Shown piece by piece: positions 11,842 through 26,948 of a DNA stretch of 64,000 nucleotides (its first letter is position 1; the number at the start of each line of letters is the position of its first letter). Made by a program: the position numbers and the translations under genes. The notes under the pieces are model-generated. The model saw only the letters and a program-made list of their open reading frames with translations. It searched no databases and had not been told where the DNA came from. The stretch comes from Hyaloperonospora brassicae (taxonomy: Eukaryota; Oomycota; Peronosporomycetes; Peronosporales; Peronosporaceae): the NCBI GenBank assembly GCA_947650285.1, contig CANTFL010001238.1:186001-250000 (forward strand), given 5' to 3'.

Positions 11842-14634
11842 GAACTTGCCACCACTATCTTCGAAATTTTTTTAAAAGAATATGCCCACACGTTAACAAG
11901 TTTAAAACAGGTCTTCACAACATGCGGGTTTGCCAGTAACAAGTCGGTACATGCATCAACATTGCATACACTATTCTTCGTGGATAAAATACTCCGTCCA
12001 CATTTACACGCCTTCGTAGCGTGTGACTCTAGCTTAGGGTGCGAGGCACTAACAAGCGCAAAATAAAGGGCTCTTGCTCATCATGTGTCGACGCTTAACT
12101 CAAAGCATCAATGTGGATGTAGGCGTTATCGTCATCATAGGGGACAACCTCAGCAATCGCGATGACACTATTTATGACTCAGAGGATTATTCATCGGCAA
12201 TGCTTTTCGATATCGAATTATCTATGATTTCACCCTCTCTGAAGACGAGAAAGACCTCTTTGTAGTGAGAAATCAGCGCAAAAATTCATTTAAAATTGAT
12301 TCAACAAAATATACTTTATGGACCGAGGAATGGTGGTCCGCTTCATTCAAATTCTACCGCGAAAGCGATGGACCGTCCGAGACGTAACGCTGACAAGAAA
12401 GACAAAATATTTCTTCATTTAGAGGAATTGACTTATTACTACTATATACGATAAATTTAATAATTTTAGTATTTAATTAAGTCCGAAGTTGTAATACATA
12501 CAACTTATAGTATAATACTTCGTGAATTACATCGCCAAGAAAACGCATACACAATATAGTCGCCTACTGGGATGAGAACATGTCCTAATTGTCCGTGAAT
12601 TGCTTCCGTACTATCATTTAGAGACTCCTTACGATTGTAACGATAGCCACTATCCCTTAAGAATCTCTAAAAGAGATTTGTGGTCACGCCACGAGCTCCT
12701 AATTTTTTATAAACTACTCTATTGCGCGACAATCCGATGCTAAGTTGTCGACTGATGGACGGTACTTATTTATCTGAGCGAATGCAAAATTAATCGGTCA
12801 TTGTATCGATCGGTTCGATAGATATCGCCAGAGGTTTGTCGCCAATTCGTGACGACAATTGAAATTGTGGCCAACGTCCTCACGCAACTCTAGATGGCGT
12901 GGCGTTTTTATAAATTATCGGAATCAGGCTTGGCAAATATACTTATCCAGTCTCTCGCATTCATTTCAGCCCGTGGTGAGCTCACGCAGTGGTCAGCGCT
13001 GTCATCTGGAGCTTTTTATTTACTGTGAAGCAAGGGGAAGCAAAAGAGATATATGTCTACGTGGGAAGATATCCACCTTTCTAAGACAGTTGGGGTCCTC
13101 TTACTCTGCTGATGATAGATGACGAGAACATTTGAAGAATCACGACGAGGCTCATCTTTGAGCCACAAGGTACATTGGATATCAAGCGTTCCTATCAATT
13201 ATCGACGGATTGTATTTGAGTTATTGCGTCGAGAATCTTAAAGGGGGCTACTTGAGACGTGAGCCCTACCCCAGGGCGAGGTAAGAATATACATTTTCCT
13301 TGATATCGATTATAATTGCTTATACAACTCGAACATGTGTCGCCTTGGTGAGGCAAGAAAGACCTATTTCGCTCATCACTTGGAGCAGTCTAAATGTTTA
13401 CCCAATTAGGCTTTTGCCAACTTGAATGCGCGCCGTATCATTTTAAATCCATTATTTGCGCAAACTGTCTTTCAATTTTGAGTAAGCTTATTTTAAACCA
13501 ATAAATGCAATTTTTAACATATTTGTGCTTACCGCTATACCACCGATGTCTGCAGAATCACTAAGGTAAAGATTGCTCTAGCTCAAACGTTTCGCAAGCT
13601 AATTCTAAGACCGTGAAGTCTGTGAAAATCGAAAAAGGCGTTCGATGATGTTTGCTTGTCTCACCAGACAAGTTGATAATGTGAAGCTTTAGCAAAAGCC
13701 ACGTCTTGATGTAAGGGGCTAGACGTAAGACGTTGAGATTCATTAGCCTCTTTAATTTTACTCACTGTAGCAATATTGTATCGATCATCAATTTCTAGCG
13801 GACGCGAGACATCATCGTCATCGCTCTTCTGCAAATGTGCAGAAGTAAACTTGGGTAAGTCGTAGATGATAAGTCATCGAATTTGTTATTATACCGAGAC
13901 TACTACACATTTATACGAGGCCAGTTGCTTGAAGGCACTGTCCAGCTGCCACGAGTGATGGAGGAGACCGAGTAGCCATCCGCAAGCCAGGACCACATTA
14001 CAACATGCCTGATCTAAAATTAGATCAATTAAGTTGGGATGAGGTCCATCTGATACAAAATATTTTCAGTACTCAACTATTATATGCACGTGTAGAGGTT
14101 GGTGCCGCAGGTAAAGAGTGTTCGTAATGGTGAAGTTGACGTGCGCTTGAAGCACAGTAATTGAAAGTTTCAACAAAAAAGCAGAATTTGACGAATCGTT
14201 CTCCGCCTTTGCTTGAGATCTGTCACTTGCAGCTGCTTTTTTGCTTAGTTGGTTGATTAGCGTATACCGCTACGCATCGCATTATACTTCTATACATTGC
14301 ATGAGAGGTCAGAAATAAAAGGGCGGATCTGGCAAGTGCTACCTACCCATAGGTGATACAAAAAATGGACACCTTATCTATATTTTCATTTGCAACTTTC
14401 GGATAAGGAGTGCATGTTACAAGAAATTCGTAAAAAATCATAATAATTTATAAGAAATTCATACAAGGAATGGAAGGCTTAATAATTTTATGATAAATTG
14501 CTTTGTACAGTGATATTTGATGCAGTGATCTAAAGGTTCACCTGGTACGTTAAAATTAGCCACTATTTCAAACTTACAATTTATGCTGAACGGATGCAAT
14601 GGGTGGGGGTAGACGACACTACAAATTATTCATT

Positions 14635-14673
14635 AAATATATATTTATATATATATATATATATAGTAGTAGT
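14635..14673. repeat. (TA)n / (AGT)n microsatellite
   Basis: An AT dinucleotide run is followed by four AGT triplets. Confidence 0.85.
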
Positions 14674-17600
14674 AAGGCCGGATTCATGAGACACGATTTT
14701 GGGTGTTAGTTTTATCACATACTAGCCTCAATTAATACAGCTAAGCGGACTTTCTTTCTGGCAACTTTTTCTGCGTACATGTACGCAATAAAGCAGATCG
14801 CTAGACCCAACTTTTTTGAACGAGATCCATTTGCGTACTGTATTCAGCAGTAGTCACCAGCGCCCCATTGCAACAAACTTTGCAGTAAATTTGACCGCTT
14901 CGATTCCGGTAAATAAAATTGGTTCAACACCACACCACGATGTTCAGAACCACCGCCTAAATATACCTCACTTTTCATTAAAAATGTGCAACACCACCTT
15001 GTCGACCAGTCACGTCGACCATGTGTGAGTGCATTTGACTTAATCGAGATTGCAAGATGTCCAGATGATCGAATGACCCTAGATACTCGGGGGTATCAGC
15101 CTCGATTATGTATACACCACGACAAGGCTGTCAAGACGTCGCCCTAGCAGCTACATAAACATATCAAAGGTAAGGGGTGGTTTTTACATTTGGATGGTAC
15201 AGAACCCTGTATCGAAAATGCACCGTTCCGATTGACGCATCGCTGTTTTAGGACTCGATGTCGCATGTCATGCAAATATTACTCTAGCGACATGAATGCC
15301 GTATGCATACGCATAAATTTGCGCTGTACGCTGGCAATCAGCACCAGAAAGTAAGCGACTGCCTACTAGTATTATTCATATTACCATCTGCAGCTGCAAG
15401 TATCCATAAAGCCGCGTTCTAAACAGCATTTTTGCGGATTGGATCGTAATGTGCGTTGAATTGGGGCTCACAAAATTATGGATGTGCTCCTGACTCTTTA
15501 CTGGCGCCTGGACGACCGCCTTACGAAGGAATTACTCTAGTTTATGTGCATAAAGATTTCTTCACCTTGTGTTATCGTCAGTATTGAGAGTATATATCTT
15601 CTTAGTGAAGGTAGAATGATAATGAACGAATATGTAAAGAGATTCATCCGGTTCAATCTTCGTAATTTTTGCAAATACGCAGATTATGTTTGTCCATTTC
15701 ATATTAATATTTCCAATCTCCTGTGAGATCGATTTGTCGTAGCAAAAATACCCAATTTTAATGTTTTTTACCACGTAAACCGTTTCGATAACCAATTATT
15801 TTACACACTTATTGTGAATTGTGGCGTCCAATTGTATTAGGGTTGACTGTGCAATACCCATTCGCGTCTAGTCAAAGAATTAAAGTGTGAAAACTGAGGG
15901 GAAGAAGTAAACTATTTGATGTCGGGTAGCCAAGCCGTAAAATCCAAATAGAAGTATAAACTTGTGATTTGAAGAATATTAAAGCAGGTATAGATGACGG
16001 CCAAATTATCATTTTAATTTTTGATCACGACAAAGTTTGTTATAGCACTAAATTTCAGAATCTGCTTATCACCAATCGCCCATTTCACTCCCACCACAGA
16101 TGTTGTCCCCATAATACAACTGACTGTCATTTTTTGTACTTTGGGTCGCGGCCCGCGGCGCGCCAAATCGTGGGTTGTGGTTTAACTCACATATATTATA
16201 GGGGTCACCAATTATGCCGTCCTTTTATCAATACTTGTGATTGCCATCGAACTCATGCTGATATCGCCAAAATATTGATATTTAGGATCTCCGCTAATCG
16301 TGTTGCTTCAATTTCTTCCACAGCTTTTGGCTTTCTACTCAAACAATGAACTCGTTTCTCATCAAAAATATCCTATTACATCCGAGTTTTAAGTACGTTC
16401 TATATTATTTTGCATATGATTCAAGTCTAATCCCGCGGATTGGTGATCGTGGTACGCAAATCGCTGACTCAGATTATAGATGGAAAGTGGGTATTCGTTA
16501 TGAATACAATCCCACAGGCCTCATGAACAGAATAGGTCGACCTCGGTCTCCGCCTTCGTTTCATTACTCATCGAGTTTTCAACAATTGTAGTACAAAGAC
16601 ATTTGATCGAAGCGGTTCTGACCGAGCAGGATCATCTTGAGATTACATAAAGCACGTGGACCATTTTTCCAGGACCAACATTTGGTAGCTCAACAAACTT
16701 CTTTTATTGCCGATAATCGGAAAAAAATGCGCAAAGTGAAGAAAGAGGGTGTGCCAATCTAAACGTACACTATGTGTATAGTAAATGTGAAATACTTAAG
16801 GAGTACTTGTTCAATAGGTAAAAAAGTAAAGCTATATATGATATAGTTCATACCCTTGGAAAAACATTTTACTTCTTACAAAAACATAAATAAACTGAGA
16901 CGTACCAAAGCATAAATACAATCCTTAATTATTGTGCGCATCTTGCAGCCATTATTAATTTATTCTGATATATTTATGGACAGCATCAACCAATTGAAAA
17001 GAAATACCGAATACTACCCCTGAAGGTATTGACTTTTTCAATATGGACCTACAATAGGTATATTGTAAAGCGTTTACGTAAGGATACTTTTTGTATTGGC
17101 AAATTTTGTGTGAATGTAATGGGATAGGCTCCACCCCTTATTAATAGCATAAGTGAGGTTTTGAAGTCGCCTTCATGCGCTATGATTAGTGTAGGTAGCT
17201 TATAAACTATATGGATAAAAGCACTCGTGCCACGCAACGGTAGTGCTACTGACATGTTTTCTTACTTCATTTTTTCATGTAGTCGCTCTGCTGGCGAGGG
17301 CCTTCCTTAAAATTGCTTGTGTCTCAATGTTCCTATGATAGTGTAGTTAAGATTTGACGTGTTAACAAATTACATGGTAGACAGCTAATAAATAATTAAA
17401 TAGAGAAGGACAGATAAGTTTTTAGTATATTCGGGAACGCGTACAACACACTTTTTTAAATTATGTTCGCAAATCTCCAACGGTGTTTAATCGCACCGCC
17501 CCTGAAGGGGTATCGATTCACGTACTTTGCAGTCTTGCTTCCACTGCTGTTGCTTGTAATTAATGACCAGATCCGATACTAGCATCACTACATCACCAAA

Positions 17601-17751
17601 ATGTTTTTTCATATGCCTAAAAACGTCACTATTACATTTTTGTTAACGTGTCAGTTGCGAATAAATAATTAGGATATCCTCGACTGGCATCATCGCCACA
17701 TCAGTAAATCTTGTAATATAACTAGATATACTACTTTTACACTTTTTAATG

Positions 17752-17813
17752 GTGCAAATCGACGCTTAGAATGCCGCTTGCTTTTCTTAGCGTCGATTTG
17801 CACTTAATTCGGT
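17752..17813. repeat. Foldback (62 bp) with ~15-bp arms
   Basis: GTGCAAATCGACGCT and its complement AGCGTCGATTTGCAC flank a loop of about 30 nt. It sits in surrounding decayed DNA with no gene. It could be a minimal foldback element or a terminator-like relic. Confidence 0.7.
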
Positions 17814-20800
17814 TTCGAGATTTGTTGCGCCTGATCCATCAATCAAGATGGTTTGTTTTGATACTCTCGAATATCTATTAGAGATATCGGGAGGCCACTG
17901 ATTCTGCGCAGATGAGATGAAGGATCGCGTTTTGTAAGGGAAAAGAGTTCTCTATTTAATATACAGATGACGGTATTAAACTTACGATAACACGAATCTG
18001 CATGTCAGGATAAACTGACACGTGTCGTCTCGTAACCAAATATTATGTTCGATTTCGTGTGATGCACACCATTGATCATCCTTGCTAAAGCGATCAGAAA
18101 GCCTGATTCATTCCCCTTGATCGTCGATTCACTCCTCGATATACACTACGATCCAAACATCGACCGTTGATCTAGTAACGTGGCATACACCAATCTTTGT
18201 CGTGCTTCTAAAATTTCAATTTCTTTTTTAATATATAATATGACTTTACGGTTTCTGCCCCACACATTAATTCTCATCCATCCCATACCAGTAATTGGCC
18301 AATGAGGTATCGATAAACAGAGAACATTGACTGCAAGCCTCCCAATTTGGACTTTTGCGATGGATCGTGATCTACTTCTCCAGAGGACGAAGCAAACTTT
18401 TCAATGTGATATTATTTTCTTGTAACAAAGATGACATTATTGTGGTAGCGCATTTCAGTGAGAAGTTACGATAAAATATCGGACTTGTTGTGTTGTGGGT
18501 CACATTACAGGTTAAAAGAAATAATTACATTGTAGGCAGGTCATGTGCTAAAATAGCGGCCGCATTATAGTTATTCATTATTAGTTTATTATTTAAGAAA
18601 CTAATGGCCAATATGAACCGATGATAAATTAACAGGAGAATGAGTGGCTTTTTAAGGCGGAAATACGATCGTATTATTATGATTTGGAATATTTGTTGTT
18701 CGTACAAATTGAACAAAACGAAAATTAGTTGACAATACTTATAATCTAACACTTGCGCTTTTGCGCTATCTCAAGCGCATGTGTGACTTCGTAACAGGCC
18801 TGTGTAGATCCTTAAAATGTTGTCAGCAATCGATGCCGAGCACTTGTGATAATAATGCTTTTGAAAAGGCATGTGTACAAATTTGCATTCCTTGCAAGAT
18901 GGTAGAGGCATCAAACATGTTGGCAAAACGGCTTGGAATTATTATATAAATATTACTGCAATAAGAAATGAGCAGCATTGTCGTATCTCAAGACATAATA
19001 TTACATAAACATGATGCCATTTCGCCGGCGATGGGTTTAAGTATGATCAAGTCGATCTGGAAGGCTTCGATGCTTCCATTACGTGTGCGATTATCTCTTT
19101 ATAAACATTTCGGAAATGTATTACGACAAAAGGCAACAAAAGTCGGTAAATTATTAATCAATCGAAATACCAGCTGAAGTATTGAACAATTTTATGTATA
19201 TCCTTTGACAAACAAGAATGTATCCGGCTGCAAGTTCAAAGTGCCGCGATGTATTGTGCAACACGGTAGACACGGTATGTACTTGAATAGAAAATATTGT
19301 GGGTAGCGTTAGTAGCCCACAAGTTATATATAAAACGTCAGATGTAGAAAGACTATTAGCTCACCAACTGACGTGTCGATTATGCTCGTAGCTCGAGCTA
19401 GCAACCTTCGGTATGACGAGTCGTTAATGATAGTAGGCAACATTGACGACGCCTGATTATATAAGTGGTGGCGGTCGTACTTGCCTTAGATACCATACAG
19501 TGGTTATTTGGCTACGTCTCTGTGAAAAATTTCATTCGGCTTCACGTAGAAGACAGTCTGCGAGCTAGAGACTCAAACATTTGTGGTTCTGTATTTTTGC
19601 GCAAAAAAATTATACGCACTCTGAACAGTCTTGATGATTTAAGGATGCCATAGACGAGTTCAATCGCAAAAATAATGACTCCTGATTGGTGATGAGATAA
19701 ATAGTTTAGCACTTAAAGTTGATTACCGCAGTTCTGCACAGAATATTATTTCAATCGATCGCAAGGTGAAATTTACAGGTGTGAAGCCAACACAACTTGG
19801 ATTATTTGTAGCAGCTTTCAAGATAAGACGACGATGGCTTCTATTTTATTTACTGCTATACATTGAAAATCATAGACAACTTGCAAAAATTTACTCGATA
19901 ATTTGTAGCAAAAGACATTTGCTTCGCCAAAATTTCATGCGCTACCTAATATTGTTTCTTTCAATTTAAATATGTATCATGATTCTATCATAAATTTGAA
20001 TCAATCACCAAAGCCGTTGATTCACATTTCGTGAATTATATGAACAGCTACGGATAGATCCGGACATATCAATGTCTACATAATTACAAATAGATGATCA
20101 AGAGGAAAGATAGATCCGCCGATAGAAATCAAGTCAGAACGAAAGAGAAACGCTTGACTCGTTCTTATCCCTGCTTTGCGTATAAGTATACCAACGATGA
20201 AAAGTATTTAAATGTTTACCTCGACTCTAGTATTATGCGCATCTAAAAAACGAATCAATTGCGCATTCAGTCGATGAAAATTAGCGCGTAAGTACATTTC
20301 GTAAAATTTGCCTGTATGACCACCCGGCATAACAATATGTATCGCAACAACTACCTCCATTTAAATCGCTAACAAGCAAAACTCAATTTAGAAAATTAGA
20401 AGAACCAAGTACAATACTGTGCTAGGACCTTCTCCGCACCTTCGACTCGTCGCATAGTTCTACTGACTGAACCGCGCGGCATATATCATTCTATCGATTA
20501 TGAGTATAAAGGTACTTTAATTAACATAATCTGGTGTCACCTTCTGAAACACGCAGCAACACGTTCATAGTTACCTCCCCACTTCGTGCTGTACACTGTT
20601 ACATCCACCAAGGATAGATCTCGAGATCGACTGGTTTTGCCATAAATCAAATTTATGTTAAAAACAGATAGAATCATCGGATTAAAAACTTCCGTAACAC
20701 TAGATCTCGCGGCGCTAGAGCTACTTGATAAGAGATGCCAGGTGCGCAACGGTACATGGATAGTAAAAGTATTAAGGAGCTTTATTAGCACATGAATGAA

Positions 20801-23800
20801 AAATTCGTAACCAATACCAGTAAATATATTAACACGCAACTTTGATTTGACAAATTTTTAATAGTAGCGCTTGCAACAATTGACCAGTCAATTCGGTATA
20901 CAATCCGAACAAAATCAGTGGGATTCAATTACCGAAAGAGATATGAAACCTTGGGATTATAATACAATCAAATGCATTTTATTGTCAATTTATTCACAAC
21001 CTTCCCGTAATTATTAGCACAAGCATCGGTATCAGGTCCATGTACAACTTTATCATCGCAAAGAAAGAAATCTAATGTCGTCACAAGTTAATTCCGGCAC
21101 TCCTTCGCGCAAAAAACATTTGATAAATTCAGTGCTGATCGGGAGCGTTTGAAATGTAGAATAGAAACGAGTAGGGTCCATTTTCAACTTAATCTCAAAC
21201 GCAGTATACAGAACAACACCTATCATTATGTTCCTGATAGCGCTGCCTCTTATCCATTCTGCGAAAATATACTTGCAGATGCCGTACTTATGATGGCGAG
21301 TTGCGCATAAATTTCACGATACGTTATGAGGACCAATATGTAAAGAGAATGGATAACTAACTCCCTTTTTCGTCGATATGTTACTTTGTTGATAAAAAAC
21401 CGGTGATGTCGTGCTTGATAGGCTAAGCAAGATCTAGACTCACGCGAACCACTTTCGCCGTAAGCTCTTGAATCAGCAAGGGGGTCATATTGATTGCACA
21501 TACAAGCACTCATATCAATTATCAACAGTTTCTGGAACAGCAATTAAATGACATCTTGCCTTTGTATAACCTTGATGCATTTTGTATAATGCATGAAGAC
21601 ATGGAGCGCGCAAGGATAGGCGGTGATATCAAGTGGCCATGCACGAATAGGTTCATTCTAATAGCCAGAGATCGCACTAAATTGAAGAAGGACAACTGAT
21701 GCAGAACGCTGCTGCTGCGGCTTGTGGTGGAGTCAGTCAAAGGGTTGGTGGGGAAGATTATTCATGGTACCACCGTTGACACATTATATGTTTCTGATTT
21801 GATAAAAGGTCATTTATGATAGATAGAATTGAGACCAACAGTGTCAGATAGGATAAAAAATAGAATCGAAGTATACACACTGAGTGGTCCACACATGAAG
21901 CAAAGATGCATATCTGAATAAATCTGCTGGAATGATCGTTAGAGACATATGGGCTTGGTCCAAGTGGACCTAATACTAATACATGTTGACAGCAAAAGGT
22001 GTTGTCGAGTACAGGGTGTTTGATGAGTGTAAATACCTGGTCTCAGCCGTTATCCGAGTCACCCAATCGCTACTGCGATCGAGTAGTAATAGTTCGTGAC
22101 CGAGATCATATAAGTACCCGATCGCGATCAAATTTTCGAACGGCCCAGTTAAGATCGTAATTTAGTATTGCTTGACCAAGATCAATACTGTCGGTATTGG
22201 GTGTATATAGACTAGGTAAGAAACGATGATCTGTACAAAACCGATCCGTGGTAGCAACTACTGATCATTGATATAGTTAATATCAGATGGATTCCTTTTT
22301 AATCAATCACATAAGTGTATTTCTACTCTGTTTTGTACGCGCAAGTGTTTTTACGGGAGGGAAATCGTCATTTCTTTTGGATAAAAAAATTCTGGTGCGC
22401 TTCTATACAGATCATATCATAGTATATTTAGCTTCACATTGCGAGGAAGCTTAGTACAAGCAACCCTTCTGCGATTAGACCCATTATATATTGAGGCTGA
22501 ATAAGAACTCGCTGGACGCCTGAATTGGCCCGAAGACGAAGAGGGTAAAAGTATGTACATCCTGACCTAGAAAATTGGATGCCATGTCAGGGCATTCAAT
22601 TAAAGTCATCTTCCTAACTGAACTCGATCGCTTGAAGTTTCCTGTCAAGCAGACACCCGTTCAATCTATGATTGGAGAAGCTCACAATCTACCAAAGGAT
22701 ACCAAAAAGAGTGCTACCCGGTCTGCCAGCAAAATATTAAGGTGCGGTAGGCTTGATGCACGAAATTGTTGTACGTAACCTTATAAGCGGTCAAATGGGT
22801 ATCATGGGAGTGTTGGTATAACATTAGCGTTTATTTGAATACCAATCCACTACATTGTCTCGTCGGCACTTGGCAAAAAAACCGGATCGGAAAGTTTTTC
22901 GGTTATGATTTGCGAGATGCAAGCCGTCACAAGTCTAATGGAGCACGCGTTTGCGCGATAGGACATAATATGGCATATTTTGGTGTACATTTGGTGATAT
23001 ACAATCGGTTAAAGTTGGAAGTACCTGATATACCCGCATTAGACGTAGCGTATGAACTGTTCCGATAAGTTACCGGGGAGCTAAGAAAATATGGATTGTA
23101 TTCATGTATGTAGCAGACGCTGTCGCTGTGCAAACAGTGTCAATGAATGAATAAATCATGTCTATAAGAATTATATTACGTTATCACAAAAATGTAGTTC
23201 AGTAGCATCTATACCAACCACAATTTTAGTGCGCGCTTTACATTAATCAGTTAATGCACACAAATCGTTCCCAGTCATATTTTAGGAGCGAATACTGCTT
23301 TGCGCATGCATAGAGCCCAGGGCGTTGTGACAAACGCATGTTAATTTTTTAAATGAACCCAATAATGCTCAACGAAGCCAATCCATTCAACTCGAAATTT
23401 ATTAGTAAATACACTGACTCCTGCATATATCACCTTTGACGTGATTGTGCGAAGTATGACAGCTTGGACACCAACGATATGATAAATCACAGCATTGAAA
23501 TCCACATTCCATCGACAAAGTCACGGAATTAGTGTGATACATGCCCTCTTAGTCGCAACCAATATTGAAATCTATGCCAAAGAGTATAAATACCGCAATA
23601 TATCAATTTTCACAATGACTATGTAAACCGAGGCAGAGGCATTCGCTTAGAGATAGCACAATTCATCAATTTTTTCGATAACTTATTCGCGCTTATTTGC
23701 GGTGTTTTTTATGGCAAGACATGTATTTCATGGCTGTCAAGTTTCAGACATGCTTGTACTCATTGAGGGCCGGAAATCGGTGAGTTGATCCAATCTGTTC

Positions 23801-26800
23801 GTAATTTGCCGATACCGTAGGTTTTGTGTGTGGGATGCCGAAGTGCAACAGGTACCATAAAATAATATAGGCCTATACTTTCTCTATCAATCTCACCCTC
23901 TCCGAGTTGTAGAAATTATGCAGATTGATCTAAATATTAAAGCTCTTTCGTGCTAAATCGAGCAGGATTATCCATAGTGTGTTTAAATAAAGCAGGTCTT
24001 TTGGATACACTCTCTAGCGACCAATGCCCGACAAATTAGACTAAGTAAACCAACTCGGCGCATCAACCGTGGGCTAAAAAGCCATATATAAAAAGCTTGA
24101 ATCGAAGTATCATCTCAAAAACTAAAAGTTCTCGAAGTACATTCAAATCATCTTTGAATCGCAAGCGATGCGCTATCGATTATAGAATACTCCAAGGCAC
24201 AATAAAAATATGGAACGTAAGCAATAAATAGCGGTATTCAGCTGGCAAGCAGCAACCCTAAGAGAAAGGAATACTTGTTGGACAAGCAGGGTGTAACCAA
24301 AGCAGAGAAATAAACGTCGTTCATGATCAAGAAAGGGACACCACACATGATGTAAAAAACTTGGAAGAGGAAATTGATGGCGAATAGAACACCGTGCAAG
24401 ATTAAGAAATCAATGCCAGATATAAGAAATTTAGGGACATAGCCACCGTAGAAAACGGTAAATATTTATTGCTCCTATGGCAAATGCGGCATCAATATGA
24501 TAGACGATATGTCGGCATCTTGTGAAGAGGCGATAATTTACGCGGCATGTGTGCTAATGCAGTAGGATTGATGCCTACAACATCCAGTCGGTGATGAGCA
24601 TCCCCAATAGCTCAAACAAGCGAATCGAAGATTACGAATCTAGAATGAATTTGATGCACGAATAAAACACGAAAAAAAATTATTGTGGATATTAGAAACT
24701 GGATCGGCTGTCTTCAGGTTTTATATCATTATCGAAACTGTAAAAGAGAAATCGAGCAATTTTTTTGTTTCATCGCGAATTTCAAATTACTGCCATGACT
24801 ACAAACACGGCCTCACGCCGGTCGACAAGATCACATAATTTACACGCACGCATTGTACTACCAATAAAATGGACCTTTCTCTGCATTCATAAGTTTACGG
24901 AGTATTCTTGTTTTGGCGACAATTCATATGAAGCTAACCACATGATAAAAGAAGGAAGCTGTACATGATTTAAAAGCTGTATCAAATGGTGCACGGAATG
25001 AATTGATCATCGCGCATGTGGAACATAAAAAGCGTTGTTATATTTATGAATAATGTTGCGATTTTAATTTTGAGCCCAGATATGCATCTGTATCCATATT
25101 AGCGATTACATATACAAATCTTCGGCTGAGTTCTTTGTCGGTATTTTACCCACTAATTTGCGAGAAATAATGCGAATATAGAAATATATTGGAAAATGAG
25201 TATGTAAATTATAAACAAAATAGCACTGGTTCAGAGTAAGCACTTTCTTGTTATATACCAACACCAATACGACTTTGTCTGGACATGACGCAAAGACCAA
25301 CTTTACCGGGGTGAAGTTTGGCCCGAGTGTCAGAAAGTAGACCAGGCCACCACGAGGATTCAGCCTTAAATGACGACAGCCAATATCGGATAATGCTGTA
25401 GAGGATAAGGCGATGACGTATGTGCCTTACCGGGCCCCTGACATCCGGGTGGTGTACCGCATTTTGAGCAATCCTCTGCATGATGTGAAGACTGTTCATT
25501 GTCATACAACATCCGTGATGAACATTAAATTCTCATTCGGTTATATAAATATATTCCTCGCATCGAAAAACTTATTCTTTCGAAATTACGTAAATTTAGC
25601 CAGTTGCGCACCCGAAATGTCTGCAGTGAGCTTGTCTAGTTATATAGCTGCGAATTTAGTAATGGCCGTATCGCTCACGACAACCCTTTCTCGCGAAGTA
25701 GTGCCAAAGATATATTTGTGCAGATACGATGCCGTATTCGCGATATATATCCTGCACATCGCGCGTAAGGGATCGCTTGCCGACCGAGGATGTTTTTGGA
25801 AAAGCACATTTACTGGACTGGACTTTATTATGGGCCTCAAATTGTAGATGAACGAATCTACACCGCGCTATGGAGTATTGAAGCTTTTACAGTGTGCGAA
25901 TTGCGTGTTTGTTCGGCAATAATAATGGAACGTAATATGTAATATTATCTGTGTGTGTTTGTCCTACTCATAAGTAGTTATACTGCAAATATATACTAGC
26001 TTCAAGAGCCACGTTCTAATCGATATGCCAAATAAATCCATAGTTTCTTTTTTACATCAATAACATCCTATCGATAGTTGAAAGTGCATCTTCCCACCTA
26101 CATCATCGCAGTAGAGATGTAAAATTATGTGTTTCACGTGGCACAGATCCGTCACATACGCCACCTTCTTGTGTAGAGCAGAAGTTGAGTACAAATTACC
26201 CTTTCCCGACCCAAAAGTCGTCTCGATCATCCACATGTCATTTCTAACAGTGGCTTCAATAATCTCACCTATGAGTTAATTGAAACCAAGCATTGTCTTG
26301 CGTTGGCTTCAGAAACATACTATCGATTTGATTTACAGTCAAGCTAATACGTATGCTGTTTCGGTTTACTACATACGATGCCACACCGTAGTAGAAAAAC
26401 ATGTGGACGTAGAACTTGTTTGCGCTTGGACGACGCCTCGCATGCTCTATCTGTATCTAAGTTGACCAAATTGCCATTTTAAGCACCGTGAAGTCAAATT
26501 TTATTTGTCGAAAACGCTAATCGATGCTAAATTACCCATTTTATACCTTGTCGGAGTGTCGAAATTTATCCATCTTCTAATGGACTAAAAAACGTGAATT
26601 AATCGCCAGGATTCCGGCAGCTTGTCAGCCATGGATCACATCAATTTGCTAATTGAACTTGGTTGTGACACGGAATATGTTGTTGTTTCATCATGAATTA
26701 TCCCCCAAACATATAGTTTATAAGTCGTATTGGATCTGGAGCTCAGCTGTGCACTAGACATTACAACGACTTGACAATTAGCTGTCTAAAACACGATTAA

Positions 26801-26948
26801 ATAAACAATGTTCTGCCGCTTCGGCACGTTGATTGCCTGTGGATTCACTTTTTCGACGATTTTATTTGCATTATTGGTTTTATCTGATGATAAGGTCGGA
26901 ATTACACCGTCCATTACTTTTATGCTTATATAAACCAATAACGATCGA

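Larger units (their letters stand above)
7440..14050 (+). mobile_element. Ancient, heavily mutated copy of the same gypsy family
   Basis: Long colinear similarity to the internal region of element 2. Protease remnant (KFDVIFGPPWLY) at about 7560-7670. RT at about 8200-8830 (RKDVIIGGMSK, LMHGFY, RDFQPSDDDD at the active-site block). RT/RNase H at about 10030-10690 (CTACGCCGAGATGACCG shared block, then the VCD.S and GVYNF.V blocks). Integrase core at about 10990-11406, continuing at 11842-12066. Acidic tail at 12067-12560, and the antisense-ORF1 region at about 13590-13880. Every segment is full of substitutions, stops and indels. Neither of its own LTRs could be placed with confidence. The order shows that the antisense module was already part of the family when this old copy inserted. 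Confidence 0.8.
14051..26948. other. 13 kb of AT-rich, gene-poor DNA
   Basis: No reading frame here has recognisable motifs. The longest, 144 codons at 25413-25847, has no family signature. Visible structure consists of a (TA)n/(AGT)n microsatellite near 14635-14673, a foldback at 17752-17813, and a GATC-rich patch near 22060-22160 (CCGATCGCGATCAA) akin to the 29-kb satellite. The rest is probably decayed repeat DNA. Confidence 0.5.

Noticed and set aside
15969..16349. 126-codon open frame rich in His and Cys
   Set aside because: The His/Cys do not form a regular zinc-finger spacing, and there is no homology by eye.
25413..25847. 144-codon open frame on the plus strand
   Set aside because: No recognisable motif, AT-biased composition, and a competing open frame on the other strand. 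Length alone is not enough in a region without genes.
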